From: Aequorivita viscosa
GTDB taxonomy: Bacteria; Bacteroidota; Bacteroidia; Flavobacteriales; Flavobacteriaceae
DNA length: 64,000 nucleotides
Direction of reading: 5' to 3'
Assembly: GCF_900106795.1 (NCBI RefSeq)
Contig: NZ_FNNS01000009.1
Coordinates: forward strand, 1-64,000
This document shows positions 29,725-37,416 of the stretch, piece after piece; position 1 is the first letter of the stretch; each line of letters begins with the position of its first letter. A program made the position numbers and the translations under genes. The notes under the pieces are model-generated. The model did not search any database and was not told where the DNA came from. It worked only from the letters and a program-made list of their open reading frames with translations.

Positions 29725-29732
29725 TACCTTTG
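29725..29732 (+). promoter_or_regulatory. Bacteroidota -7 element TACCTTTG for the MFS gene
   Basis: Exact TAnnTTTG match 23 bp upstream of the ATG at 29756. It lies downstream of an in-frame ATG at 29702, arguing against that earlier start. Confidence 0.45.
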
Positions 29733-29755
29733 CCCAAAATTCCAGAAACAGAAAA

Positions 29756-31255
29756 ATGCAGGAAAAACCCGTGAAAGAAATGCGTCGGGATTGGATCTTG
29801 ATTGCGCTAATGCTTACAATGAGTTTGGCCGCTATGGACGCTACTATAGTCGCCACAGCCATTCCTCAAATTGTGGGTGATCTTGGCGGTTTTTCGCTGT
29901 TCAGTTGGTTGTTTTCCATTTATTTACTCATCCAAACTATCACCATTCCCGTTTATGGGAAATTGGCAGATATTTATGGCCGCAAACCAATTTTAATATT
30001 CGGAATTGTAATTTTCGTAATAGGCTCGGCTTCTTGTGGCGCAGCTTGGAATATGTATTCCTTGATTGTTTTTAGAGGAGTGCAAGCAGTAGGAGCGGGG
30101 GCAATAATGGCTACGGTAAATACTATAGCCGGCGATATTTATACAATTAAACAGCGCGCCAAAATTCAAGGTTGGCTATCCAGTGTTTGGGGTATTTCAG
30201 CAATCTTAGGCCCTGCTATTGGTGGCGCCTTGGCTGACTACGCTTCGTGGCGATGGATATTTTTGATAAACATTCCATTGGGAGCTGGGTCTATAGCTTT
30301 GATAGCCTATTTTCTTAAAGAGAATAAAGTGTCTAAACGGCATAAAATTGATTGGGCCGGTGCCGCTGCAATGCTTATTACAGGAAGTATAATCATGTTT
30401 GGACTGCTTCAAGGTGGGCAAGCTTGGCCGTGGTTTTCTCAGAATACGTTGATAATAATTCTAATAGCGATGGTGATGATTTATATCACCGTGAGGATTG
30501 AACGCCGCGCAGAAGAACCTATCTTACCAAGCTGGGTCTGGAAAAAACGAATAATTTTAGGGTCTAATCTCGCAACTATCGGAATGGGAATAGCCACAAT
30601 GGGCCCGAGTATGTTTCTACCTGTTTTTGCGCAGTCGGTTACAGGCGTTGGGGCGATGGCAGCTGGATTTATTTTGGCAAGTATGAGCATTACTTGGCCG
30701 CTTTCATCAGCTTTATCTGGAAATTTATACTTGCGCATTGGTTTTCGGAATACTGCACTCTGCGGAATTACCATAGTTATTTTAGGGGCTTCAAGTTTCC
30801 TGTTCTTGCCTTTTCCAGGTCCCGTTTGGGCGCTAGTGGCGATACAAATGACACTGGGAGCAGGTTTCGGGCTTATAACCACGCCTTTGTTGGTCGGAAT
30901 TCAATCTACCGTAGTTTGGGAGCAGCGCGGAGTGGTAACGGGCACAAGTATGTTCTCTCGCTATTTTGGACAAAGTATTGGGGCGGCAGTATTTGCAGCT
31001 ATATTTAATTCAGTACTTACCGATAGAATTGATACTGCTCCTGCAAATCTGCAAGCAGAACTTCCAAGTGTAAACAAAGTGGTTGAGGTGCTTCAATCGC
31101 ATAAATCTGTTTCGGAAGTAAGCTTGTATCTACGCGAAACATTCTTTGCCGCCACACAAAATGTGTATATGGGGATGGTAATTGCTGGGCTTGTAACATT
31201 AACTATTTTACTTCTTACTCCAGCAAAATTTCCTACGCTTCAGGAGAAACAATAA
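29756..31255 (+). CDS. MFS drug-exporter-like transporter, DHA2 (14-TM) type
   Basis: 499 aa from the chosen ATG. It has the H+-antiporter MFS layout of the EmrB/QacA subfamily: the first helix with MDATIVATAIPQIVGDLGG (motif D1-like), the loop motif GKLADIYGRKP (motif A) and the antiporter motif C region (GISAILGPAIGGAL), with about 14 hydrophobic segments overall. It probably exports small toxic compounds from the inner membrane. The frame is open from an ATG at 29702, but those 18 residues are polar, unlike the family, and precede the -7 element. No regulator gene is adjacent. Confidence 0.88.
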   Translation: MQEKPVKEMRRDWILIALMLTMSLAAMDATIVATAIPQIVGDLGGFSLFSWLFSIYLLIQTITIPVYGKLADIYGRKPILIFGIVIFVIGSASCGAAWNMYSLIVFRGVQAVGAGAIMATVNTIAGDIYTIKQRAKIQGWLSSVWGISAILGPAIGGALADYASWRWIFLINIPLGAGSIALIAYFLKENKVSKRHKIDWAGAAAMLITGSIIMFGLLQGGQAWPWFSQNTLIIILIAMVMIYITVRIERRAEEPILPSWVWKKRIILGSNLATIGMGIATMGPSMFLPVFAQSVTGVGAMAAGFILASMSITWPLSSALSGNLYLRIGFRNTALCGITIVILGASSFLFLPFPGPVWALVAIQMTLGAGFGLITTPLLVGIQSTVVWEQRGVVTGTSMFSRYFGQSIGAAVFAAIFNSVLTDRIDTAPANLQAELPSVNKVVEVLQSHKSVSEVSLYLRETFFAATQNVYMGMVIAGLVTLTILLLTPAKFPTLQEKQ

Positions 31256-31653
31256 AAAGTTGTAGTCAAACATTTCTTTATAAGCGTTCTGTATATTCAA
31301 TAGTTCTAAACTTCCTTTTTAAGGATTTGAATTTTTCGGCTAAGGCTCAAAACTGATTTCGTAACTTTTATTTCTTTTATCAGAATTTTACCTCAATAAA
31401 CTATCGGTTTTAGATAGAAATTTTTAGGTTTAAAGATATGTTTTGGGATTTCTGTAATTATCATTTTCATATTCAATAAAGTAGAAATACATCCATCTTA
31501 AATTAGGCTGCAATATCCTAGTAAAAGCCCTTTATTATAAGTCAATGTCGAATAAATTGCTTATATTAAGGATGTTGATGATGGAAGAAGACGTAATGAA
31601 AAAAATGTGTCTAGATGCTGTTTCAAAAATGTTAACCCTAAAATATTGTATAT
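31256..31653. other. Intergenic region upstream of the baeRF gene
   Basis: About 400 bp, AT-rich, without repeats, terminator hairpin or a convincing promoter. The only small open frame of note is 31578-31679 (33 codons, MMEEDVMKKMCLDAVSKM...), which overlaps the first codons of the baeRF gene in another frame; its reality is unproven. Confidence 0.4.
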
Positions 31654-32484
31654 ATGAAAACAACCTTAAAACGTCTTAAAGACATCCGTTCGGAAAATTG
31701 TATTACAATTATTATGACCACACACCGAACAAAACCTGAGTATTTAAATGATGATTTGCGTCTTAAAAACCTCATTAAAGAAGTCGAAACACGCCTCACA
31801 GCAGATGTAGATAAAAAGAAAGCTGATGAGTTGTTAGAAAAATTGAATTCTTTAGCCAAGAGTTTAGACCACAGTCAAAATCTAGAAAGTTTGATGCTTT
31901 TCGTAAATGAAGACACAGCAGAATATGTCAGATTGCCTATAAATGTGGAAGATCGAGTTGTAATTGACGATACCTTCGCAACAAGAGATCTTTTTAGAGC
32001 TATTCATATAGAAATGCATTACTATATTTTGGTGCTAAGTCAAGAGAAAATTAGATTGATTGAAGCTATGAACGATAAGGTAATAAAGGAAATTGGAAAT
32101 CCTTTCCCACTTGAAGATATTCAAGAATTTTCGAAAGACGACCCAAGCGATTCAGTTTCTTCGCGCCGAACAAATTTGATGATTGAGTTTTTTAATCGAG
32201 CAGACAAGGACGTAAATGAAAAGCGAAAATCAAATCCGCTACCGGTATTTATCTGTGGTTTGGAAGAAAACTACAATGAGTATATTAAAATTGCCGATTT
32301 AAAAAACACCCTTTTTGATGTGTATTTAGATAAAAATAAAATCAACGACGCTGCTCATTCAATAGTAGAAGATGCCTGGGCAGTAGTAAAGAATTATGTG
32401 ATTGAAAAGAACAACGGCCGTAAAGCCGAATTGAAAAAAGCAGTAACCGAGAACAAATTTGTTAGTGATACAAACGAAATTTGA
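31654..32484 (+). CDS. baeRF (bacterial release-factor-like) protein, prematurely stopped by an in-frame TGA
   Basis: 276 aa up to a TGA at 32482-32484. The N-terminus (MKTTLKRLKDIRSENCITIIMTTHRT) and the order of segments match the bacterial archaeo-eukaryotic release factor (baeRF) family, relatives of eRF1/Pelota predicted to act in translation or ribosome rescue. The C-terminal eRF1 domain-3-like part is missing from this frame but continues in the same frame directly after the stop (32485-32727). The stop sits at NEI-stop-RAISEGR, where I expect a conserved Trp (NEIW), so TGG-to-TGA is the simplest change. A pseudogene, stop readthrough or sequence error are all possible. Confidence 0.8.
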   Translation: MKTTLKRLKDIRSENCITIIMTTHRTKPEYLNDDLRLKNLIKEVETRLTADVDKKKADELLEKLNSLAKSLDHSQNLESLMLFVNEDTAEYVRLPINVEDRVVIDDTFATRDLFRAIHIEMHYYILVLSQEKIRLIEAMNDKVIKEIGNPFPLEDIQEFSKDDPSDSVSSRRTNLMIEFFNRADKDVNEKRKSNPLPVFICGLEENYNEYIKIADLKNTLFDVYLDKNKINDAAHSIVEDAWAVVKNYVIEKNNGRKAELKKAVTENKFVSDTNEI

Positions 32485-32727
32485 AGAGCTATTTCAGAAG
32501 GAAGAGTCCAAACATTATTCATTGAGCAAGGTCTTTTTCAACCTGCTATTATGAAAGGAGATGAAATAGTTTATGTTTCTGAAGAACAGCGAAACGATAC
32601 AGGTGTAATTGATGATATTTACGACGAAATGATCGAAGCCAATATGAATTTTGGTGGAGACGTGGTTTTTCTTCCAAAAGGAGAGCTTTCAAAATTTAAT
32701 GGTTTTGGAGCTATCACACGGTATTAG
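32485..32727 (+). pseudogene. 3' part of the baeRF gene, in frame after the TGA
   Basis: 80 codons continue in the same frame as 31654-32484 and end in TAG: RAISEGRVQTLFIEQGLFQPA, IDDIYDEMIEANMNFGGDVV, FLPKGELSKFNGFGAITRY. These are the conserved C-terminal motifs of the family (GRVxTLFIExGxFQPA and GGDVVFLPKGEL). Together the two parts make a normal-length 357-codon frame (31654-32727). No decay is visible apart from the one stop, so the change is recent or the stop is tolerated. Confidence 0.85.
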
Positions 32728-32762
32728 TGGTAAATGATTTAACCAACTAAGGTTCTTTTGAA

Positions 32763-32830
32763 AAATCAGCCTTGCTTCATATTGTCTTTCCTCTAAAGAT
32801 AGGCTAGAAGCGAGGCTGATTTCATTTTAT
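32763..32830. terminator. Large hairpin terminator between baeRF and pldA
   Basis: AAATCAGCCTTGCTTC (32763-32778) pairs with GAAGCGAGGCTGATTT (32807-32822), with an inner stem in the loop (GTCTTT/AAAGAT). A T-rich tract follows and an A-run precedes, so it may serve both convergent genes. Confidence 0.8.
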
Positions 32831-32931
32831 GGTTATTGCTTTAAACTCATTTGGTCAAATCGTACCTACTTTATCAAAGAAATTATTCATTATTGATTTG
32901 GATTAGTCTAAATCAATAACAAGAAACTCAA

Positions 32932-33825
32932 TTAATACAAGGATAATCCTAATCCAAAAACAGTCTGATTGTGATTATAGTCAATCATACTCTCGCCAAA
33001 TCCTGTAAAAAATTGTGCGTGAAGTTTCAGGTTTTTAATCAGCGGGTAGGAGTAGTCAATTCTTAAACTTGCGTGACTTCTGTCGCCACCTCTAAGCGAA
33101 TGTCTTGTTGCGACTTCAAAATCGTGCTTGTTAATAGTATAATTTAATTGAAGTTCTGCTCGCCCCATATAGTCGCCAACATCAGGGTTATCGTCTTTTG
33201 CTTCCGCTACAGGGAGTCGAATCCAAGGCTTTAAAATTACTTGTATTTGCTCCACTTCCCAGCCAAACTGAAAAATTACCCTATTCCAACTTCGGCTAAG
33301 TGGATCTGCCCGACCATTGCTTTCGTGATTGATACCAAATCCCGTAAAAACACTATGAAATTTTCCAATGCGATAAGGGGTGGCAAAAAGTATAAACGCT
33401 TCAGGCTGATAATTTGTTTCTCTAAAAGGTCGTGAAAGCGAATTATTAAATACTTGCCATCTCGAACTTTGTGTGTACGCAAACCATACATCGCCCCCTA
33501 ATTTTTTTCCAAGCACATTGTGCATTACCTTGGTTTTAAAGCTTAATTGAAACTTCATTTCAATGGCGTTATAAGGTATGTCCAAATCGGAAACTTCACT
33601 CGCATTACTAGCTGTGGGCGATTTATTAACGTCTGAAGTGTAGTTGGCAAACAGTACATAAATTGGTTTGTAAGGCGAAAGCTTAAATTCAACTTCTTTT
33701 GAAAGTGAGGTGGAATCTAATTCCCATTTTGCAGCAAGAGTAGATGATTTGTAATCTTCTTGTGCCAAGCTAGTATATGAAAAGAGAACTAAAATTAAAA
33801 AGAATTGGAGTATTGTAAACTTCAT
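32932..33825 (-). CDS. pldA: Outer-membrane phospholipase A (OMPLA)
   Basis: 297 aa from ATG at 33825; an upstream TTG at 33843 would add six residues but no better signal. Signal peptide ends near TSLAQ. The active-site signature of outer-membrane phospholipase A is present as GINHESNGRADP with His167 and Ser169, then SRSWNR with the Asn of the triad near 181. Amphipathic beta-strands fill the rest and the C-terminus ends in FGLGLSLY, an aromatic-terminated barrel strand. The enzyme hydrolyses phospholipids that reach the outer leaflet, as a calcium-dependent dimer in known members. Confidence 0.92.
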   Translation of the reverse strand: MKFTILQFFLILVLFSYTSLAQEDYKSSTLAAKWELDSTSLSKEVEFKLSPYKPIYVLFANYTSDVNKSPTASNASEVSDLDIPYNAIEMKFQLSFKTKVMHNVLGKKLGGDVWFAYTQSSRWQVFNNSLSRPFRETNYQPEAFILFATPYRIGKFHSVFTGFGINHESNGRADPLSRSWNRVIFQFGWEVEQIQVILKPWIRLPVAEAKDDNPDVGDYMGRAELQLNYTINKHDFEVATRHSLRGGDRSHASLRIDYSYPLIKNLKLHAQFFTGFGESMIDYNHNQTVFGLGLSLY

Positions 33826-33840
33826 TGCGATTATTTGCGG

Positions 33841-33848
33841 CAAAAATA
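33841..33848 (-). promoter_or_regulatory. Bacteroidota -7 element TATTTTTG for pldA
   Basis: Exact TAnnTTTG match on the minus strand, 16 bp upstream of the ATG at 33825. It overlaps the alternative TTG start at 33843, which favours the ATG. Confidence 0.45.
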
Positions 33849-34130
33849 CGCTTCAAACGTTAAGGTTATTCTTAATGCTCCCTATTTTTAAATCTGTTAA
33901 ATTGTTCTGTAAATTAAAACCAATTCAAAACGACTTATTTACTTTTGAATATTTAATGATTGGTTTGAGTCGCAAAAACTATTGCACAGGGATGTTTGAA
34001 ATAATGCAAGAAAAATGAAAAACTGAACTTGTATTGCTTCCTACAAAATGTCATTGCAAACTTTTTAATGTACGGCTTTTAAACTTTCATTAGTAATAGC
34101 TTCGTAACTAAGAATAAAGACTAAAAATAT

Positions 34131-35006
34131 ATGGCTTCAGGAATTTTCGCAGTATTGGATGATATAGCTGTCTTAATGGACGATGTAGCCATGATGAGTA
34201 AAGTTGCAGCTAAAAAAACAGCTGGAATTTTAGGGGACGATTTAGCTGTGAATGCTGAAAAAGCCTCAGGATTTGCCTCTTCGCGAGAAATACCAGTGTT
34301 GTGGGCAATTTCGAAAGGATCTTTATTGAATAAAGTTATTATCCTTCCAATAGCCTTCCTTTTAACAGCTTTTTTACCTGTAGCTATTATTGTTATTTTG
34401 GTTTTGGGAGGAATCTATTTAGCTTATGAAGGAGCCGAGAAAATTTACGAATTCTTATTTCCTCACAAACACGATAAAGAATCATTGATTGATGAAGGAC
34501 TTACCGAAGCCGAGATTTTGGCAATAGAAAAGGTGCGAGTGCGGGATGCAATTGTTACCGATTTTATTCTGTCTGTAGAAATAATAATTATCGCTCTTGG
34601 CAGTGTAGCCGGGCAACCCTTGCTTACCCAAATTATGGTTGTTAGTATTATTGCACTCATTGCCACAGTTGGCGTGTATGGAATAGTAGCGTTAATTGTT
34701 CGTATGGATGAGGCGGGCTATAAACTTATAGCAAGCAGCAAGAAAGAAAAGAGTTTTGCTAAATTCTTAGGAAATATACTCGTCAAAGCACTACCGTACG
34801 TTATAAGGGGGTTGAGTGTAATTGGCACCATAGCCTTACTATTTGTTGCTGGTGGTATTTTTGTTCACAATCTCGATTTCTTTCACGGTTTTCTACCCGA
34901 ATTGCCATCCCTCGTTCTTGAATTTGCTGTTGGGTTGGTGGTTGGTTTTCTTGCACTTTTAGTGGTGATGATATCAAAGTGGTCCTGGAAGGCTATTCGC
35001 AAGTGA
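34131..35006 (+). CDS. DUF808 family membrane protein
   Basis: 291 aa. The N-terminus ASGIFAVLDDIAVLMDDVAMMSKVAAKKTAGILGDDLAVNAE is the characteristic opening of the DUF808/YedI family. About six transmembrane helices follow (e.g. about 66-95, 139-160, 165-185, 225-245, 262-283), with a charged loop (FPHKHDKESLIDEGLTEAE). The family is widespread in the inner membrane and has no established function. Confidence 0.9.
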   Translation: MASGIFAVLDDIAVLMDDVAMMSKVAAKKTAGILGDDLAVNAEKASGFASSREIPVLWAISKGSLLNKVIILPIAFLLTAFLPVAIIVILVLGGIYLAYEGAEKIYEFLFPHKHDKESLIDEGLTEAEILAIEKVRVRDAIVTDFILSVEIIIIALGSVAGQPLLTQIMVVSIIALIATVGVYGIVALIVRMDEAGYKLIASSKKEKSFAKFLGNILVKALPYVIRGLSVIGTIALLFVAGGIFVHNLDFFHGFLPELPSLVLEFAVGLVVGFLALLVVMISKWSWKAIRK

Positions 35007-35083
35007 TATAAACTAAAAAAGCCAAGCACACTCTTTTTCAAGATTATACTCGGCTTTCGCTATTTGAAAAATATAGAACTAGC

Positions 35084-35461
35084 TTAGATATTCGGAATCA
35101 CCAACTCATCTCCAGGATGAATAAGATCTGCCGACTTTAATTTCCCACGGTTTGCTTCAAATATTTTATTGTATTTATTGGCATCACCGTAATATTGTTT
35201 TGAGATTTTACTCAAACTTTCCCCACTTTTCACGGTGTGATGTGCAAATACAGAAGTGTCTGCAACTTTAATATCTGCCATAATATCGGTTGGGTTTTCG
35301 CCGCCTACACGTTTAATTTCGTCCCAAAGTAGGTTCTTTTCATACTGGTTTTTTGCAGTACCCCATACTTTCAGTTGGCCATTTTCTTCTTTAACGTCTC
35401 CGTTCTGAATATTTAATTTTTCGCCTAAATCCAAGACGCTTTGATATTTTGACTTAATCAT
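35084..35461 (-). CDS. LysM protein with BON-like N-terminus
   Basis: 125 aa starting at ATG 35461; the frame is open to 35500, but the extra 13 residues (MLYLYSFTLKNIK) do not belong to the family. Residues about 10-65 resemble a BON-type domain (VKEENGQLKVWGTAKNQYEK). Residues about 75-125 form one LysM domain (HTVKSGESLSKISKQYYGD...IHPGDELVIPNI) that binds peptidoglycan-type glycans. No signal peptide is visible, as in YgaU/Kbp-like proteins, which it resembles in layout (BON then LysM). Confidence 0.85.
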   Translation of the reverse strand: MIKSKYQSVLDLGEKLNIQNGDVKEENGQLKVWGTAKNQYEKNLLWDEIKRVGGENPTDIMADIKVADTSVFAHHTVKSGESLSKISKQYYGDANKYNKIFEANRGKLKSADLIHPGDELVIPNI

Positions 35462-35724
35462 TTTGATGTTTTTTAATGTGAATGAATAAAGATACAGCAA
35501 TGTTCAAATAAATCATATTTATTAAAAAAACTTTATGAATTTTCACTAGAATAACATCGTAAAACAATTGAATTGTCACGATTTCGTTTCAGTTTTATCA
35601 AAGTTTAAGACAAAGCCAAATTTGAAGTAAAAGTTCTGAGCGCTTTTAAAAAGTATCGGAAACCAAACATTTTTAGTATCTTACTTGCTCCAAACTCCCC
35701 TATGTTTAATTCAAATTACAACCT

Positions 35725-37266
35725 ATGCTTACAAAAGTCTATGGAAGCGCTGTTTTTGGAGTTGAGGCCACAACTATCACCATTGAAGTTAACGTTGATA
35801 AAGGGGTAGGCTATCATTTAGTGGGCTTGCCAGATAATGCTATTCGCGAAAGCAATTACAGAATCGCAGCCGCTCTTCAAAATAACGGTTACAAAATCCC
35901 TGGAAAGAAACTTATTTTAAATATGTCGCCCGCCGATCTTCGGAAAGAGGGTTCTGCTTACGACCTCACGTTGGCAATGGGGATATTGATTGCTACCGAA
36001 CAAATAAAGGAGCAAAACCCGCTGTCAGAATATATTATTATGGGCGAACTTTCCCTCGACGGAAATCTACAGCCCATACGAGGAGCATTGCCAATAGCCA
36101 TAAAAGCGAAAGAAGAAGGGTTTAAAGGTTTTATCCTACCAAAACAAAATGCAAAAGAAGCAGCAATCGTTGAAGGTCTAGAGGTTTTTGGACTTGATAA
36201 TATAAGTGAGCTAATCAATTTTTTCAATGAGAATATTCCTTTAGAAAAGACCGAAGTAGATATAGAAGCAGAATTTTACAATCACCTGGAACACCCAGAA
36301 TTTGATTTCGCCGACGTGAAAGGACAGGAATCCATCAAACGCTGTATGGAAATTGCCGCAGCAGGGGGTCATAACATCATTCTAATAGGACCGCCAGGGT
36401 CAGGAAAAACAATGCTTGCCAAGCGGTTACCGAGTATATTACCACCAATGACTTTACAAGAAAGCTTGGAAACAACCAAAATTCACAGTGTTGCAGGTCG
36501 CACTATGGAAAAAGGCGGTGTAATGACTTCACGCCCTTTTAGAAGCCCGCATCATACAATCTCGGACGTCGCCTTGGTTGGTGGCGGTCAATACCCACAA
36601 CCTGGCGAGATTTCATTGGCTCACAATGGTGTGTTATTCTTAGATGAACTACCCGAATTTAAGCGAGGTGTTTTGGAAGTAATGCGACAGCCCTTAGAAG
36701 ATCGAGACGTTACTATTTCCCGTGCAAAATTCACAGTAACATATCCCTCTAGTTTTATGTTGGTCGCGAGTATGAACCCGAGTCCGGGTGGTTATTTCAA
36801 CGATCCCGATGCGCCGGTTATGTCTTCCCCAGCTGAGATGCAACGTTATTTAAGCAAAATTTCCGGCCCGCTTTTAGACCGAATTGACATTCATATAGAA
36901 GTAACACCAGTTCCTTTTGAAAAATTGAGTGATGAGCGCCGTGGCGAATCCAGTATAGTTATTAGAGCACGAGTTACCGAAGCAAGAAAAATACAGTCTG
37001 AACGATTTAGCGACTACGAAAATATTCACTACAACGCTCAAATGGGAGTGAAGCAAATCCGTGAATTCTGTAAACTGGATGGGGCCTCACTTCAACTGTT
37101 AAAAACCGCAATGGAGCGTTTAAACCTTTCGGCCAGGGCGTATGACCGAATTTTAAAAGTCGCAAGAACCATAGCTGATTTAGAAGCTTCCGAAAATGTT
37201 ACAGGCAACCACATTTCTGAAGCCATTCAATATCGTAGCCTTGACCGTGATGGGTGGTTTGGATAA
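35725..37266 (+). CDS. comM: YifB/ComM family Mg-chelatase-like AAA+ ATPase
   Basis: 513 aa. The N-terminal ChlI-like domain ([46 protein letters not shown]) is followed by an AAA+ core with Walker A GPPGSGKT (about 222-229) and Walker [11 protein letters not shown] (about 303), then the Mg-chelatase C-terminal domain ([20 protein letters not shown]). ComM in naturally competent bacteria is a hexameric branch-migration helicase for integrating transformed DNA; homologues are widespread even in bacteria not known to be competent. No competence genes lie nearby. Confidence 0.92.
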   Translation: MLTKVYGSAVFGVEATTITIEVNVDKGVGYHLVGLPDNAIRESNYRIAAALQNNGYKIPGKKLILNMSPADLRKEGSAYDLTLAMGILIATEQIKEQNPLSEYIIMGELSLDGNLQPIRGALPIAIKAKEEGFKGFILPKQNAKEAAIVEGLEVFGLDNISELINFFNENIPLEKTEVDIEAEFYNHLEHPEFDFADVKGQESIKRCMEIAAAGGHNIILIGPPGSGKTMLAKRLPSILPPMTLQESLETTKIHSVAGRTMEKGGVMTSRPFRSPHHTISDVALVGGGQYPQPGEISLAHNGVLFLDELPEFKRGVLEVMRQPLEDRDVTISRAKFTVTYPSSFMLVASMNPSPGGYFNDPDAPVMSSPAEMQRYLSKISGPLLDRIDIHIEVTPVPFEKLSDERRGESSIVIRARVTEARKIQSERFSDYENIHYNAQMGVKQIREFCKLDGASLQLLKTAMERLNLSARAYDRILKVARTIADLEASENVTGNHISEAIQYRSLDRDGWFG

Positions 37267-37416
37267 TTTCATAACCTAAGACCCTAAATAGTTTTAAAAC
37301 AGACGGCTGAGAATAATTCAAAAAGTTATGATTAGCGTTCATTTAACTTATTTTTAAGAATAAACATCCTCGCCTCATGTACCTTTAAAACTTACATAAA
37401 ATCAACCTATCTGCTT

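Noticed and set aside
34985-35083. Hairpin AAAGCCAAG...CTCGGCTTT between DUF808 and LysM genes as a terminator
   Set aside because: Stem is short with a mismatch and a long loop, and there is no clear T-run after it; too weak to list.
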